NCBI GenBank assembly: GCA_910578245.1
Contig: CAJTPC010000003.1
Location: 1 to 64,000 of the forward strand
Direction of reading: 5' to 3'
Length of the DNA: 64,000 nt
From: an uncultured Christensenella sp.
Lineage (GTDB): Bacteria > Bacillota > Clostridia > Christensenellales > UBA3700
The notes below the pieces were generated by a model, which saw only the letters and a list, made by a program, of their open reading frames with translations, was not told where the DNA came from and searched no databases. Positions 24,585 to 32,370 of this stretch are shown here, piece by piece; the first letter of the stretch is position 1, and each line of letters starts with the position of its first letter. The position numbers were made by a program, and so were the translations under genes.

Positions 24585-24613
24585 AGGATAGGTGGATCTA
24601 CCTGTCCTTTTTT
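24585..24613 (+). terminator. Intrinsic terminator of the eight-gene operon
   Basis: AGGATAGGT (24585-24593) and ACCTGTCCT with loop GGATCT, then T6. Lies 46 bp after the AAA+ stop and before the next promoter. Confidence 0.85.
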
Positions 24614-24698
24614 GATATTTATATCGCAACTCTACGGAGCGTAGGTACTTTTTATCAATAAATTATGGTACAATATTCTTAAAGGAAAGGAGGTATTT

Positions 24699-25304
24699 AT
24701 GGACGTAATCAAAATCGGTCAATTTATCAGAAATTTAAGGAAAGAAAGGTCTTTAACGCAACGGGAAGTTGCCGAGCAGTTGCACGTATCTGAAAAGACT
24801 ATTTCAAAATGGGAAACAGGCAAGGGCTTTCCGGAAATAAGTTTAATGCTTCCGCTATGCAATTTTTTTGGAATTAGTATGAATGAACTTTTATCGGGAG
24901 AAAGACTTGACGAAAAGCAGTACGTTGAGAATGCAGAGAAAAATATAATTTCGCTTGTCAATGATAGAACAACGCCGCGCAGGAAAGTTATTATATCTTC
25001 AATTTCTTGTTTTTTTGCAACGCTGGCAAGTCTTGCTTTAATTCTCATATCAGCCTTTTTTGTAACCCAAGTATGGCTTCGACTTGTAATGATAGGAATT
25101 GCCTTAATTGTTGTGATTTCTAATGTGGCAGTGATTCTTCTAGTTGCGGTGAGCACGGAGATTTATAAATGCGATAAGTGCGGAGAAAAATTCGCGCCGA
25201 CATTATCCGCTTATATTTTCGCGCCACATACTTTTAGTCGGCGTTATTTGAAATGCCCTCACTGCGGTAAAAAATGTTGGGATAAAAGTAATATAAGAAA
25301 ATGA
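24699..25304 (+). CDS. XRE regulator fused to two membrane helices and a zinc ribbon
   Basis: A 201-residue protein. Residues 4-62 are a canonical HTH_3 domain (SLTQREVAEQLHVSEKTISK, WETGKGFPE). Two transmembrane helices follow at about 97-120 and 124-150. The C-terminus carries CDKCGEKF and CPHCGKKCW, a zinc ribbon. Membrane-bound XRE regulators of this form are common in Clostridia and are thought to sense envelope or ligand signals. The start has a very strong AAAGGAGGT site. Its own promoter is suggested by TACAAT near 24670. Target genes unknown. Confidence 0.85.
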   Translation: MDVIKIGQFIRNLRKERSLTQREVAEQLHVSEKTISKWETGKGFPEISLMLPLCNFFGISMNELLSGERLDEKQYVENAEKNIISLVNDRTTPRRKVIISSISCFFATLASLALILISAFFVTQVWLRLVMIGIALIVVISNVAVILLVAVSTEIYKCDKCGEKFAPTLSAYIFAPHTFSRRYLKCPHCGKKCWDKSNIRK

Positions 25305-25307
25305 TTT

Positions 25308-25988
25308 TTAAGCTTTGCGAGCTATTTCATAACTCGTATCAAGCATTGTTTTGATGTCTTTCAATGGCGCCGAGCCGTCAAGACAGACAGTTATCCAATG
25401 CTTTTTATTCATGTGGTAGCCGTTAAAAATTGTCTTGTTGTCAACTATAGTATCAATATCATCGGGATTTACTCTTAAATTGATTATTTCAACTTTTTCT
25501 TCCGAATGTATTCCGATTTTACTTTTGGCTACGGTGAGTAGTAAGCCATACCATTTTTTATTATCAGTTCTTCGCCAAATCGCATTGTCGGGAAACTTTT
25601 CCCATAAAAATTCCAGTTCATCGCCGTAAGTATCTAAAACATATTGAATTAGACGTTGAGCATAATGGCTTTTGAAAATAGATTTTTCAAAACATTTTTC
25701 GGCTATTTCGCTTAAAGTATTTTCGTAAGCTGTTCTTACATCTCCGACGAAACTTCCAACTGCATCATCTGCAAGAAATAACGTGTAAGGTTCATTGGTA
25801 GCCAAATCAATGATTTCTGTAAAAATATCCGAATCTGAGATATGAATATTTATTGCAAATTGCCCGTCCATAATTTCGACAGCATATGAATATACGTCAT
25901 TTGATTGGGTAAAACCGTATTCCAGAAGTTTAGTGAAATTAGGTTTGCAATATTTGAAAATTCGTTCTGAAATCTTATTGTTCATCAT
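25308..25988 (-). CDS. MmcQ/YjbR family DNA-binding-like protein
   Basis: A 226-residue protein whose C-terminal 120 residues match the MmcQ/YjbR fold (CyaY-like): LWEKFPDNAIWRRTDNKKWY, then VEIINLRVNPDD, and GYHMNKKHWITVCLDG near the end. The N-terminal 100 residues, found in longer YjbR homologues, are alpha/beta. ATG 25988 or 25985 is the likely start; the longer open frame upstream is the previous gene read out of frame. The start overlaps the end of the zinc-ribbon membrane protein gene, so translation is coupled. Biochemical function of the family is uncertain. Confidence 0.82.
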   Translation of the reverse strand: MMNNKISERIFKYCKPNFTKLLEYGFTQSNDVYSYAVEIMDGQFAINIHISDSDIFTEIIDLATNEPYTLFLADDAVGSFVGDVRTAYENTLSEIAEKCFEKSIFKSHYAQRLIQYVLDTYGDELEFLWEKFPDNAIWRRTDNKKWYGLLLTVAKSKIGIHSEEKVEIINLRVNPDDIDTIVDNKTIFNGYHMNKKHWITVCLDGSAPLKDIKTMLDTSYEIARKA

Positions 25989-26421
25989 TTTTGACTTTTG
26001 CTCCGCAATAAGGACATACTTCATCTTCTGGGAAAAGTTGATAATTGCATTCTTTGCAAAATGTAATTCCCTCAGCTTCAAAATCGAAGTTATCATTATC
26101 GTTAACGCTATCACTAACGTTCTCGCAATATTTATCAACATTTTCAGTACTTAATTCATTCTTTTCTATTATACCTTTTTCTAAAAGTGCGTTCTCTAAA
26201 ATAGTTAATCTTTTAATAGTGTTATCCAAAGAAAACAAAAGGATGAGTTCAATTATACTTGAAACACTAAAATATAGCCAAGTCAACCACGATAATATTT
26301 TTAATATTACAAGAATTAATATTGTGATTTCCGCAATAAAAAACACGATTAAAGAGATACAGGCTATTATGTGCACTAAAGACTTAGAATTCTGAGAATC
26401 CTTTTCAGGTAAACTTTTCAT
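25975..26421 (-). CDS. Small membrane protein with C-terminal zinc ribbon
   Basis: A 148-residue protein with two hydrophobic helices (about 17-41 and 45-66), a helical cytoplasmic part, and a C-terminal CKECNYQLFPEDEVCPYCGAK, a zinc-ribbon of the type found at the ends of many Firmicute membrane proteins. The start ATG 26421 has AAGGA at good spacing; a TTG two codons upstream is less likely. It precedes and overlaps the YjbR gene. Function unknown. Confidence 0.75.
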   Translation of the reverse strand: MKSLPEKDSQNSKSLVHIIACISLIVFFIAEITILILVILKILSWLTWLYFSVSSIIELILLFSLDNTIKRLTILENALLEKGIIEKNELSTENVDKYCENVSDSVNDNDNFDFEAEGITFCKECNYQLFPEDEVCPYCGAKVKNDEQ

Positions 26422-26427
26422 AGGCAA

Positions 26428-26657
26428 TCCTTGATAATTTTATTATATATTTTCTGATAGAGAAAAAATTTTACTCTCTTATTTTTAATATGGTAGCACA
26501 TTTTTATATTTAAGGCAAACATTCTGTAGATTATTGGTTTATAAATATAATTTTGTATTCAATAGCGAGCAAGCGGATAGCGTCTTGTGCGAGCGTCACA
26601 AATTCGGACTGTCCTAATACTGCCAACAAAAGCAAGTCCGCCAAATTTGGGAATAAC
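26428..26657. other. Intergenic stretch without a recognised gene
   Basis: About 230 bp upstream of the zinc-ribbon gene and downstream of the tRNA terminator. It is AT-rich to 26560 and then less so. I see no conserved RNA or coding signal. Confidence 0.45.
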
Positions 26658-26683
26658 AAAAAGAGAGCAGTCGGCTCTCTTTT
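26658..26683. terminator. Terminator of the tRNA-Val transcript
   Basis: AAGAGAGC (26661-26668) pairs with GCTCTCTT (26674-26681), loop AGTCG. A and T runs on both sides make it usable in both directions; the minus-strand tRNA is the evident client. Confidence 0.75.
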
Positions 26684-26714
26684 ATGTTCCCGTCCATAGG
26701 CAGGACTTGCGACC

Positions 26715-26789
26715 TGGTGGGCAATATAGGATTCGAACCTATGACTTTCTCCACGTCAAGAAGACACTCTCCCTCTGAGTTAATTGCCC
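26715..26789 (-). tRNA. tRNA-Val (anticodon GAC), CCA encoded
   Basis: Read on the minus strand the acceptor GGGCAAT (26783-26789) pairs with ATTGCCC (26719-26725), followed by discriminator A and CCA. The D stem is ACTC/GAGT, the anticodon stem TCTTC/GGAGA with loop TTGACGT gives anticodon GAC, and the T arm is ATAGG-TTCGAAT-CCTAT. All cloverleaf parts are intact. Confidence 0.93.
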
Positions 26790-26811
26790 ATATATTTAGT
26801 TAAGCGTTGTT

Positions 26812-26841
26812 ATTATACATACGCGGATAGGGGGATGTCAA
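26812..26841 (-). promoter_or_regulatory. Promoter of tRNA-Val
   Basis: On the minus strand, TTGACA (26836-26841) and TATAAT (26812-26817) are 18 bp apart, a perfect consensus, 22 bp before the mature tRNA 5' end. Confidence 0.82.
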
Positions 26842-27182
26842 GCATTTGAAAAACGGTAAAATATTTGATAGATTTTTTTTGCGTTGCGCAGTGCGGTTGT
26901 TCAAATTGAGTGGATTTTATTTGCTGGAAATGTAAATTATGAGATAAATGTTTGATAAAAAATTAACAATATATAATAAGATAAAATTCTATAATCACGT
27001 TATTATAAATTTTTACGAAAAAAATCGAAAAAAAATTTTTTTAATTATTCCAAAATAGTTATTGCTGGTGTAAAATATACTAGCAAGATAGTTTGGCATT
27101 AGTTGGGAAGTGATAAAGTCATGCGAATAAGGGCGCGCGACTTTATGGGCAGACTTGAGTATTAAGTATGGGTGATAGAATT
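26842..27182. promoter_or_regulatory. AT-rich leader region of the surface lipoprotein gene
   Basis: Very AT-rich to 27080, with TAAAATATACT near 27071 as a possible -10. An inverted repeat ATAAAGTC (27113-27120) and GACTTTAT (27139-27146) lies in the probable leader. A 14-codon frame (27121-27165, MRIRARDFMGRLEY) behind GGGAAG overlaps it. No larger gene. Confidence 0.4.
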
Positions 27183-30100
27183 ATGAGAAAATCAAGAAAA
27201 TTTATTTTAGCAATTTTAATTGTTTTAACGATTGTTATGGCGATGAGCGCTTTTGTTGCTTGCAAGAAGGAAAACGCGCCAAACACTCCCAATACTCCTA
27301 TCACACCTAATAAGCCAAGTTCGCCGTCGGGCGAGCCGAATACGCCTATTATTCCGGACACATCGGTAACATTAACATTTTTCAGTAATAACGAGGAAGT
27401 TGCTACTAAAATCGATATAGATAAAGCAAAAGAGATTTTGGCAAGTCAGCCTACACGCGAAGGATACGAATTCAAAGGCTGGTATCTTGACAAGGATACT
27501 TGGCAAATGGAAGTCACAAGTTCTAATGTCGAGGAAACAGTAAAAGAAGATGTCAACGTATACGCATATTGGATTGAGGTAATTGATAAGATTACAGTAC
27601 GATTCCTCGATTATACGGGAGCGGAATTGCTAAAAAAAGATTATGAGCGTAGCGATGACCAGCTTGAAAAAGATTTGGCAAGTTTGCGTCCTTCAGATTA
27701 TGAAGACGAACAATATGAATATACCTTTGACAAATGGGATTGCGACTTGTCGGATGAGTCAAAAGATTCTTACGTAGCTACGCCTCTTTACACAAGCGAA
27801 TTGAGAATCTTCGAGGTCAAATTCTACGTTGAAGGCAAGTTGTATTATACCGACTTCGTCAGATACGGCGATGACGCTGATTTGAGCAAAGTGGGAATTC
27901 CGACTAAGCCTCTAGACGACGTATTCAAATATGAATTTATAGGTTGGATAGGCAATCTTGATAACATAACGCAAAATACCAACGTAATTGCAAAATTCGA
28001 TGAGATTTACGTGGAAGTATATACAGTCGTATTTACCAACTGGGAGGGTTCTGTGCTAGAAACCGTCAAGGTAGAGAGCGGAGAGTCGGCAGTATACAGC
28101 AAAGATATTCCTACGCGTGAGCAAAACGAGATGTATACTTACGAGTTTGCAGGTTGGACAACAAGTAATGACAACGCTGATTTGGACAACGTTACGTGCA
28201 ACTTTGTTGCGATGGCAAATTACAATGAAGTCATAAGGACTTATACAATAACTTTTACGGACGATAATGATAACGTTATAAGCACGCTTTTAGACGTTCC
28301 TTACGGCACTGATTTAAGAGCTTCGTCTGCGTTCAGTATCCCGTCTAACGAAGACGCGTATATGGAATCTACGCCGAAATACGATTATACCTTTATTGAT
28401 TGGGATCAATACCTAAACCGCGTGTATAGCGATATGACGGTAAAGGGTATTTATAAAAAGACGATAAGGAGATATATAGTACAGTTTATCAACAACGGCA
28501 GTGTTATTTCTACGCAAGAAGTTGAGTATGACCAATATCCAACTTTGCCGGCAAGCAATATTTTCAGCGGTTTGAAGAACGAAACAGTTAAATGGAATTT
28601 CCAGTTCTTTGGCTGGCAAGTACTTGACGTAGATACCACAGTAGAGGGCGGCGAGGCCGACATAGACGCTGATGACGGAACGGACTACAGATATACCGTA
28701 GAAAATACCGAAGGGTTGGAGAAACTAAATCCTGAAAACATTCAAGTTCACGGCGTGATTACATATACTGCAGTTTATTCTAGAACCATTCAGCAATATG
28801 TTGTAAAATTCTTCAATGAAGAAAACGATGCGGAAACGTTGAAAGAAATTACCGTACCTTGGGGTACGAATATATTGACGAGCGAAATAGAGGATTATCA
28901 AGCTCCTACGCCGTTTAAGCAATCAGTTCCTAAGTGGGATTATGAATTCACTAATTGGAGCAGAGATTTGACTAAGATTGAAGCAGATATCAGCGTATAT
29001 GCGAATTATCTAGCTCATATTAGATCTTATTTAGTAACGTTCTTCAACGACGGAGTACAGTACGGCGAGCCTTATATGGCTGAGTACGATAGCGTAGTGA
29101 TTATGCCGGAAATCAATCCAACGAAGTTGTCTACTATGGAATACGACTTTGAATTTGCCGGATGGGATAAATTGAATGACTACGTAATACAAGGCGAAAC
29201 TCAAATTAATGCAACCTATAAAGACAATATTAGGTCATACGTTGTGACGCTGTTCAACTTGGCTACCCGTGAGCTTATTTCAACGGGAGAGTTCAGTTAC
29301 GGTACTAAGATTACCACCAAGATAAACTTCAACGGCTATGACTTTGACTCTTGGTATAGAGATCCCGATTGCAATACCGTATTTAATCAAGAGGAAGAAT
29401 TTGTAGACGGTCCTATGATGCTCTTTGGTAATATCGTAATGAAGGGATTGTTGTTCAATGACAACAATGAGATTGTCGGATACGACGGAGTAGAGGACGC
29501 TTTAACCAATCTCGTTATTCCTATGGCGGCTAATGGGAGAAAGGTTAGTACAATCAAGGAAAAGGCTTTAGCAAAGTCAAATATAAAGTCAAATTCGATT
29601 GGAAGCATATTTATTCCAATTACTGTTACAAAGGTTGAGGCGTATGCATTCTCGGAACTTGTTCTTACGGAAACGGGCGGAATTTACGTTCAAGCTAATA
29701 AAGCAACGGGGTCGTTAACCAGACCTTCCGGTTGGGCAGAGTACTGGAACAGAGATTCGTTTTGGGTTTATAATGAGGGAAATAGACCGGTAACTTACGG
29801 CGTAAACGGCGTATATTCCGTCGATAACTTCCAGTATATGGCGTTCTCAAGCGGAGTTGCTTACGTAGATAAATTTATTAACAATTCTGTTTCGACAGCT
29901 TATATTCCGGGCAACGTAACCGTCGAGGTACCGTCGTTTACTGTGGATACTTGGGTAGACGAGGGCAAGACGGAAGAGCAGAGATTGATTTACGATACTG
30001 AGTATAGCGAGGTGACTTACAACGTTACTCAAGTCGCAGTGTCGGCATTTGAAGGTTGCGGAAATCTTGGAACTATATTCGTACCTAGTACGATAGAGAG

Positions 30101-31232
30101 GATAAACAACTATGCATTTAGCGGACTTACAACGTCTATCTATATTGCTAAGACGGAACCTGGCACATTTCAAACAGCCGTAACGAAATACGGTTGGAGC
30201 ATAAATTGGAAAGACCACCGTAGCGGACAAAGCGGTGAATTGAATATCGTTTGGAACGTAATCGGTATGGATACCGTAGGCGAATATAGATATATTTTCA
30301 GGACGGGTAACGTTGCGACTACGGCTGAGTATCTCGGTAGTACTGCTAAGATGACTCTTGACGTACCGGGTAGAGTAGAGTATAGGGATGAAGTCTACAC
30401 CGTAGACGAAATAGCAGGCGAATTATTCTCAAATATGTCCGCGCTCAACACCGTCACGATAGGCGAAGGCGTCAAGAAGTTGGGTAGCAAGTTATTCTAT
30501 ATGGATATATTACTCAAGACCGTTAACTTGCCTTCGACGCTAACGGAAATCGGCGGTCAAGCGTTTATGGCTTGTATGTCTCTTAATCAAATCTATATAC
30601 CTGCAAGCGTATCTAAGATTGGCTCGTTGGCATTTATCGGTATCAACAGCATGACGATATACTGCGGAAGAGCAAGTAAACCGTTGACGGGATATAGCAT
30701 AGGCTGGAATACCCAGATAGGCTTTGATGCTATAGGCGACCTCGATTTCTCAAGTATATGGAAGAGTGTTACGACTATAGTGAACAAGTTCACGCAGAAG
30801 CACGAAGTAATTTGGAACGTAGCCGGATTGCCACAAGTCGATAAGTCAGGTACAGCATTGCCGGGCGAGTACACCTACTTGCTCTACAATGACGGACACG
30901 CTGAGTTGATAGCTTCCAACGTTCCTGTCGGTTCCTTGAACACAAGTTACACGATACCTGAGGTTATCGCCTACAATGGCGTAGATTATAAAGTGACGAC
31001 TATTACAGCTACGGCTTTTGCAGGCAATACGAGAATTAAAGAGTTGATTATCCCGACTTCAGTTACGACTATTCCGTCTGGCGCATTCGAGGGCTGTAGC
31101 AGTCTGATAATTAAGACGGCTCATACAAGTAAGCCGAGCGGTTGGGACAATAACTTCAACGTAAACGGAGATGGAGTGGTGCAAGTACAATGGAGTTACG
31201 GAGTATCAGCTTCGACTGAGGAAGTAGCTTGA
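27183..31232 (+). CDS. Very large surface lipoprotein with InlB-type and BspA-type repeats
   Basis: A 1,349-residue exported lipoprotein. A signal peptide (KSRKFILAILIVLTIVMAMS) ends in the lipobox FVAC near residue 28, then a Pro/Thr/Asn linker. About 45-760 contains roughly nine InlB B-type (Listeria-Bacteroides) beta repeats, recognisable by GYEFKGWYLDKDTW, FDKWDCDL, YEFAGWTTS, YDFEFAGWDKL. About 770-1340 carries BspA-type leucine-rich segments (FEGCGNLGTIFVPSTIERIN; FEGCSSLIIKT). Such proteins bind host or matrix partners. ATG 27183 has GGGTGAT; an in-frame start five codons upstream contains that site. Monocistronic, with a terminator at 31258. Confidence 0.88.
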   Translation: MRKSRKFILAILIVLTIVMAMSAFVACKKENAPNTPNTPITPNKPSSPSGEPNTPIIPDTSVTLTFFSNNEEVATKIDIDKAKEILASQPTREGYEFKGWYLDKDTWQMEVTSSNVEETVKEDVNVYAYWIEVIDKITVRFLDYTGAELLKKDYERSDDQLEKDLASLRPSDYEDEQYEYTFDKWDCDLSDESKDSYVATPLYTSELRIFEVKFYVEGKLYYTDFVRYGDDADLSKVGIPTKPLDDVFKYEFIGWIGNLDNITQNTNVIAKFDEIYVEVYTVVFTNWEGSVLETVKVESGESAVYSKDIPTREQNEMYTYEFAGWTTSNDNADLDNVTCNFVAMANYNEVIRTYTITFTDDNDNVISTLLDVPYGTDLRASSAFSIPSNEDAYMESTPKYDYTFIDWDQYLNRVYSDMTVKGIYKKTIRRYIVQFINNGSVISTQEVEYDQYPTLPASNIFSGLKNETVKWNFQFFGWQVLDVDTTVEGGEADIDADDGTDYRYTVENTEGLEKLNPENIQVHGVITYTAVYSRTIQQYVVKFFNEENDAETLKEITVPWGTNILTSEIEDYQAPTPFKQSVPKWDYEFTNWSRDLTKIEADISVYANYLAHIRSYLVTFFNDGVQYGEPYMAEYDSVVIMPEINPTKLSTMEYDFEFAGWDKLNDYVIQGETQINATYKDNIRSYVVTLFNLATRELISTGEFSYGTKITTKINFNGYDFDSWYRDPDCNTVFNQEEEFVDGPMMLFGNIVMKGLLFNDNNEIVGYDGVEDALTNLVIPMAANGRKVSTIKEKALAKSNIKSNSIGSIFIPITVTKVEAYAFSELVLTETGGIYVQANKATGSLTRPSGWAEYWNRDSFWVYNEGNRPVTYGVNGVYSVDNFQYMAFSSGVAYVDKFINNSVSTAYIPGNVTVEVPSFTVDTWVDEGKTEEQRLIYDTEYSEVTYNVTQVAVSAFEGCGNLGTIFVPSTIERINNYAFSGLTTSIYIAKTEPGTFQTAVTKYGWSINWKDHRSGQSGELNIVWNVIGMDTVGEYRYIFRTGNVATTAEYLGSTAKMTLDVPGRVEYRDEVYTVDEIAGELFSNMSALNTVTIGEGVKKLGSKLFYMDILLKTVNLPSTLTEIGGQAFMACMSLNQIYIPASVSKIGSLAFIGINSMTIYCGRASKPLTGYSIGWNTQIGFDAIGDLDFSSIWKSVTTIVNKFTQKHEVIWNVAGLPQVDKSGTALPGEYTYLLYNDGHAELIASNVPVGSLNTSYTIPEVIAYNGVDYKVTTITATAFAGNTRIKELIIPTSVTTIPSGAFEGCSSLIIKTAHTSKPSGWDNNFNVNGDGVVQVQWSYGVSASTEEVA

Positions 31233-31255
31233 CGGGGTTCTATGGATTAATACGA

Positions 31256-31282
31256 AAGAGCAAGCGTACGGCTTGCTCTTTT
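31256..31282 (+). terminator. Terminator of the lipoprotein gene
   Basis: AAGAGCAAGC (31256-31265) and GCTTGCTCTT (31271-31280), loop GTACG, with a following T run: perfect 10-bp stem. Confidence 0.88.
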
Positions 31283-31353
31283 CTTGTAAAAATTATCGTT
31301 GGTTTATTCAATATGACGTAAGAGGTTGCGTCTTCTAAGTAAAATAAAAAAAG

Positions 31354-31478
31354 TTACTTATTGCTAACTTTTTCTTGACAAATTGTTTTTTGCATATTAA
31401 AATATACTAAAATAAGTTAGTTTAGGCTAATATTTCGCTTATTTTAATTTTTTTGTGTTAAAAGTTAGCCAAAGCTAA
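31354..31478. promoter_or_regulatory. Three related palindromes around the ABC/ECF operon promoter
   Basis: TTAG-N6-CTAA occurs at 31417-31430 and 31465-31478, and a relative TTAC-N6-CTAA with longer arms (AAAGTTA...TAACTTT) at 31354-31367. They lie upstream of the -35 and downstream of the -10. The form recalls DtxR/IdeR/MntR-family operators (TTAGG...CCTAA), so metal-responsive repression is a reasonable guess. Confidence 0.5.
31375..31403 (+). promoter_or_regulatory. Promoter of the YgbA/ABC/ECF operon
   Basis: TTGACA (31375-31380), 17-bp spacer, TAAAAT (31398-31403). The only strong promoter before a run of seven close or overlapping genes ending at 38631. Confidence 0.72.
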
Positions 31479-31510
31479 TATATTTGAAATGTGAGTAATA
31501 CGGAGAAGCT

Positions 31511-31879
31511 ATGCAAAAAGACAGGGACGTTGAAATTGTCAATATAATGATAGGTATATTCTGTAAGAAAAAGCATAGGGGGAAGAACGGGCTTTGTGAG
31601 GAGTGTCAAGAACTTGCCGATTACGCCAAAGCGCGCAGAGAGAAATGTCCATTTGGAGATAATAAGACTTTTTGTTCAAATTGCAAGATACATTGTTATA
31701 AGCCGTCCATGAGGCAGAAAATATCGGCGGCAATGAGGTTTTCCGGACCTAGAATGATGTTTTCTCATCCGATAATAGCTTTCAAACACGTATCTGAAAC
31801 TATTAAATATAAACTAAAAGAAAAGAAAAAAAATAAAGCGCAAAAAGCGCTACAACAAGGAGAAAAAAATGAAAAATAA
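31511..31879 (+). CDS. YgbA-like (nitrous-oxide-stimulated promoter family) protein
   Basis: A 122-residue protein matching the family named after the nitric-oxide-regulated ygbA gene: CKKKHRGKNGLCEECQELADYA, then CPFGDNKTFCSNCKIHCYKP, and RFSGPRMMFSHPI near residue 80. Six or more conserved cysteines probably bind metal. In Firmicutes this family often sits beside ABC and ECF transport genes, as here. Biochemical role unknown. It opens the operon and overlaps the next lipoprotein gene by 11 bp. Confidence 0.85.
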   Translation: MQKDRDVEIVNIMIGIFCKKKHRGKNGLCEECQELADYAKARREKCPFGDNKTFCSNCKIHCYKPSMRQKISAAMRFSGPRMMFSHPIIAFKHVSETIKYKLKEKKKNKAQKALQQGEKNEK

Positions 31880-32366
31880 GATAATTATCGGCGCAGTAAT
31901 CTTTTGTTTATTAGTAACGCTCTTAGCCGTATTTGTGGCTTGTGACAATTCCGGCGGATTGGGCAGTCAAAGCGGTAGTGACAAATATGGAAGAGAATTC
32001 GGTAGTATTTGCGACATAGACGGGGAAGAAACTGGCGTATATGAAATTGATTATATAATTGACGATACCAGCGTTATGGGAAAAACTATGATAGGCAACT
32101 ATTGTTATAACAAGGTAAAACTTGTGGTAAGCGCAGAGGGTATGGCTTTGACTTTTTATTGCAAGAACAATACATTTTCCAACGTTAAACTCGACTCAAG
32201 GGCAGGTAAAAGCATTGAAGAAAGCGATATGTACGGCTATACATTTGAGATCACCAGAGAGGATTTGAATAATAAATTAGCTATGACAGGTTACGTATCA
32301 CTGATGAAAAGAGACGTTGCTTTTTCAATAAATGTAGATTTGTCGAATGCAAAATTGATAGGATAA
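31869..32366 (+). CDS. Small exported lipoprotein
   Basis: A 165-residue protein with a signal peptide (IIGAVIFCLLVTLLAVFVAC) whose Cys near residue 25 is a lipobox, followed by a Gly/Ser linker and a beta-rich domain of about 115 residues (VYEIDYIIDDTSVMGKTMIG). The layout fits a substrate-binding or accessory lipoprotein of the transport system encoded next, but it is smaller than normal ABC solute-binding proteins and I do not recognise its fold. AAGGAG precedes the ATG. Confidence 0.75.
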   Translation: MKNKIIIGAVIFCLLVTLLAVFVACDNSGGLGSQSGSDKYGREFGSICDIDGEETGVYEIDYIIDDTSVMGKTMIGNYCYNKVKLVVSAEGMALTFYCKNNTFSNVKLDSRAGKSIEESDMYGYTFEITREDLNNKLAMTGYVSLMKRDVAFSINVDLSNAKLIG

Positions 32367-32370
32367 TGAT

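Noticed and set aside
26587..26778. 63-residue plus-strand frame
   Set aside because: It runs through the antisense of the tRNA-Val gene and its terminator and has no ribosome site or protein-like composition.
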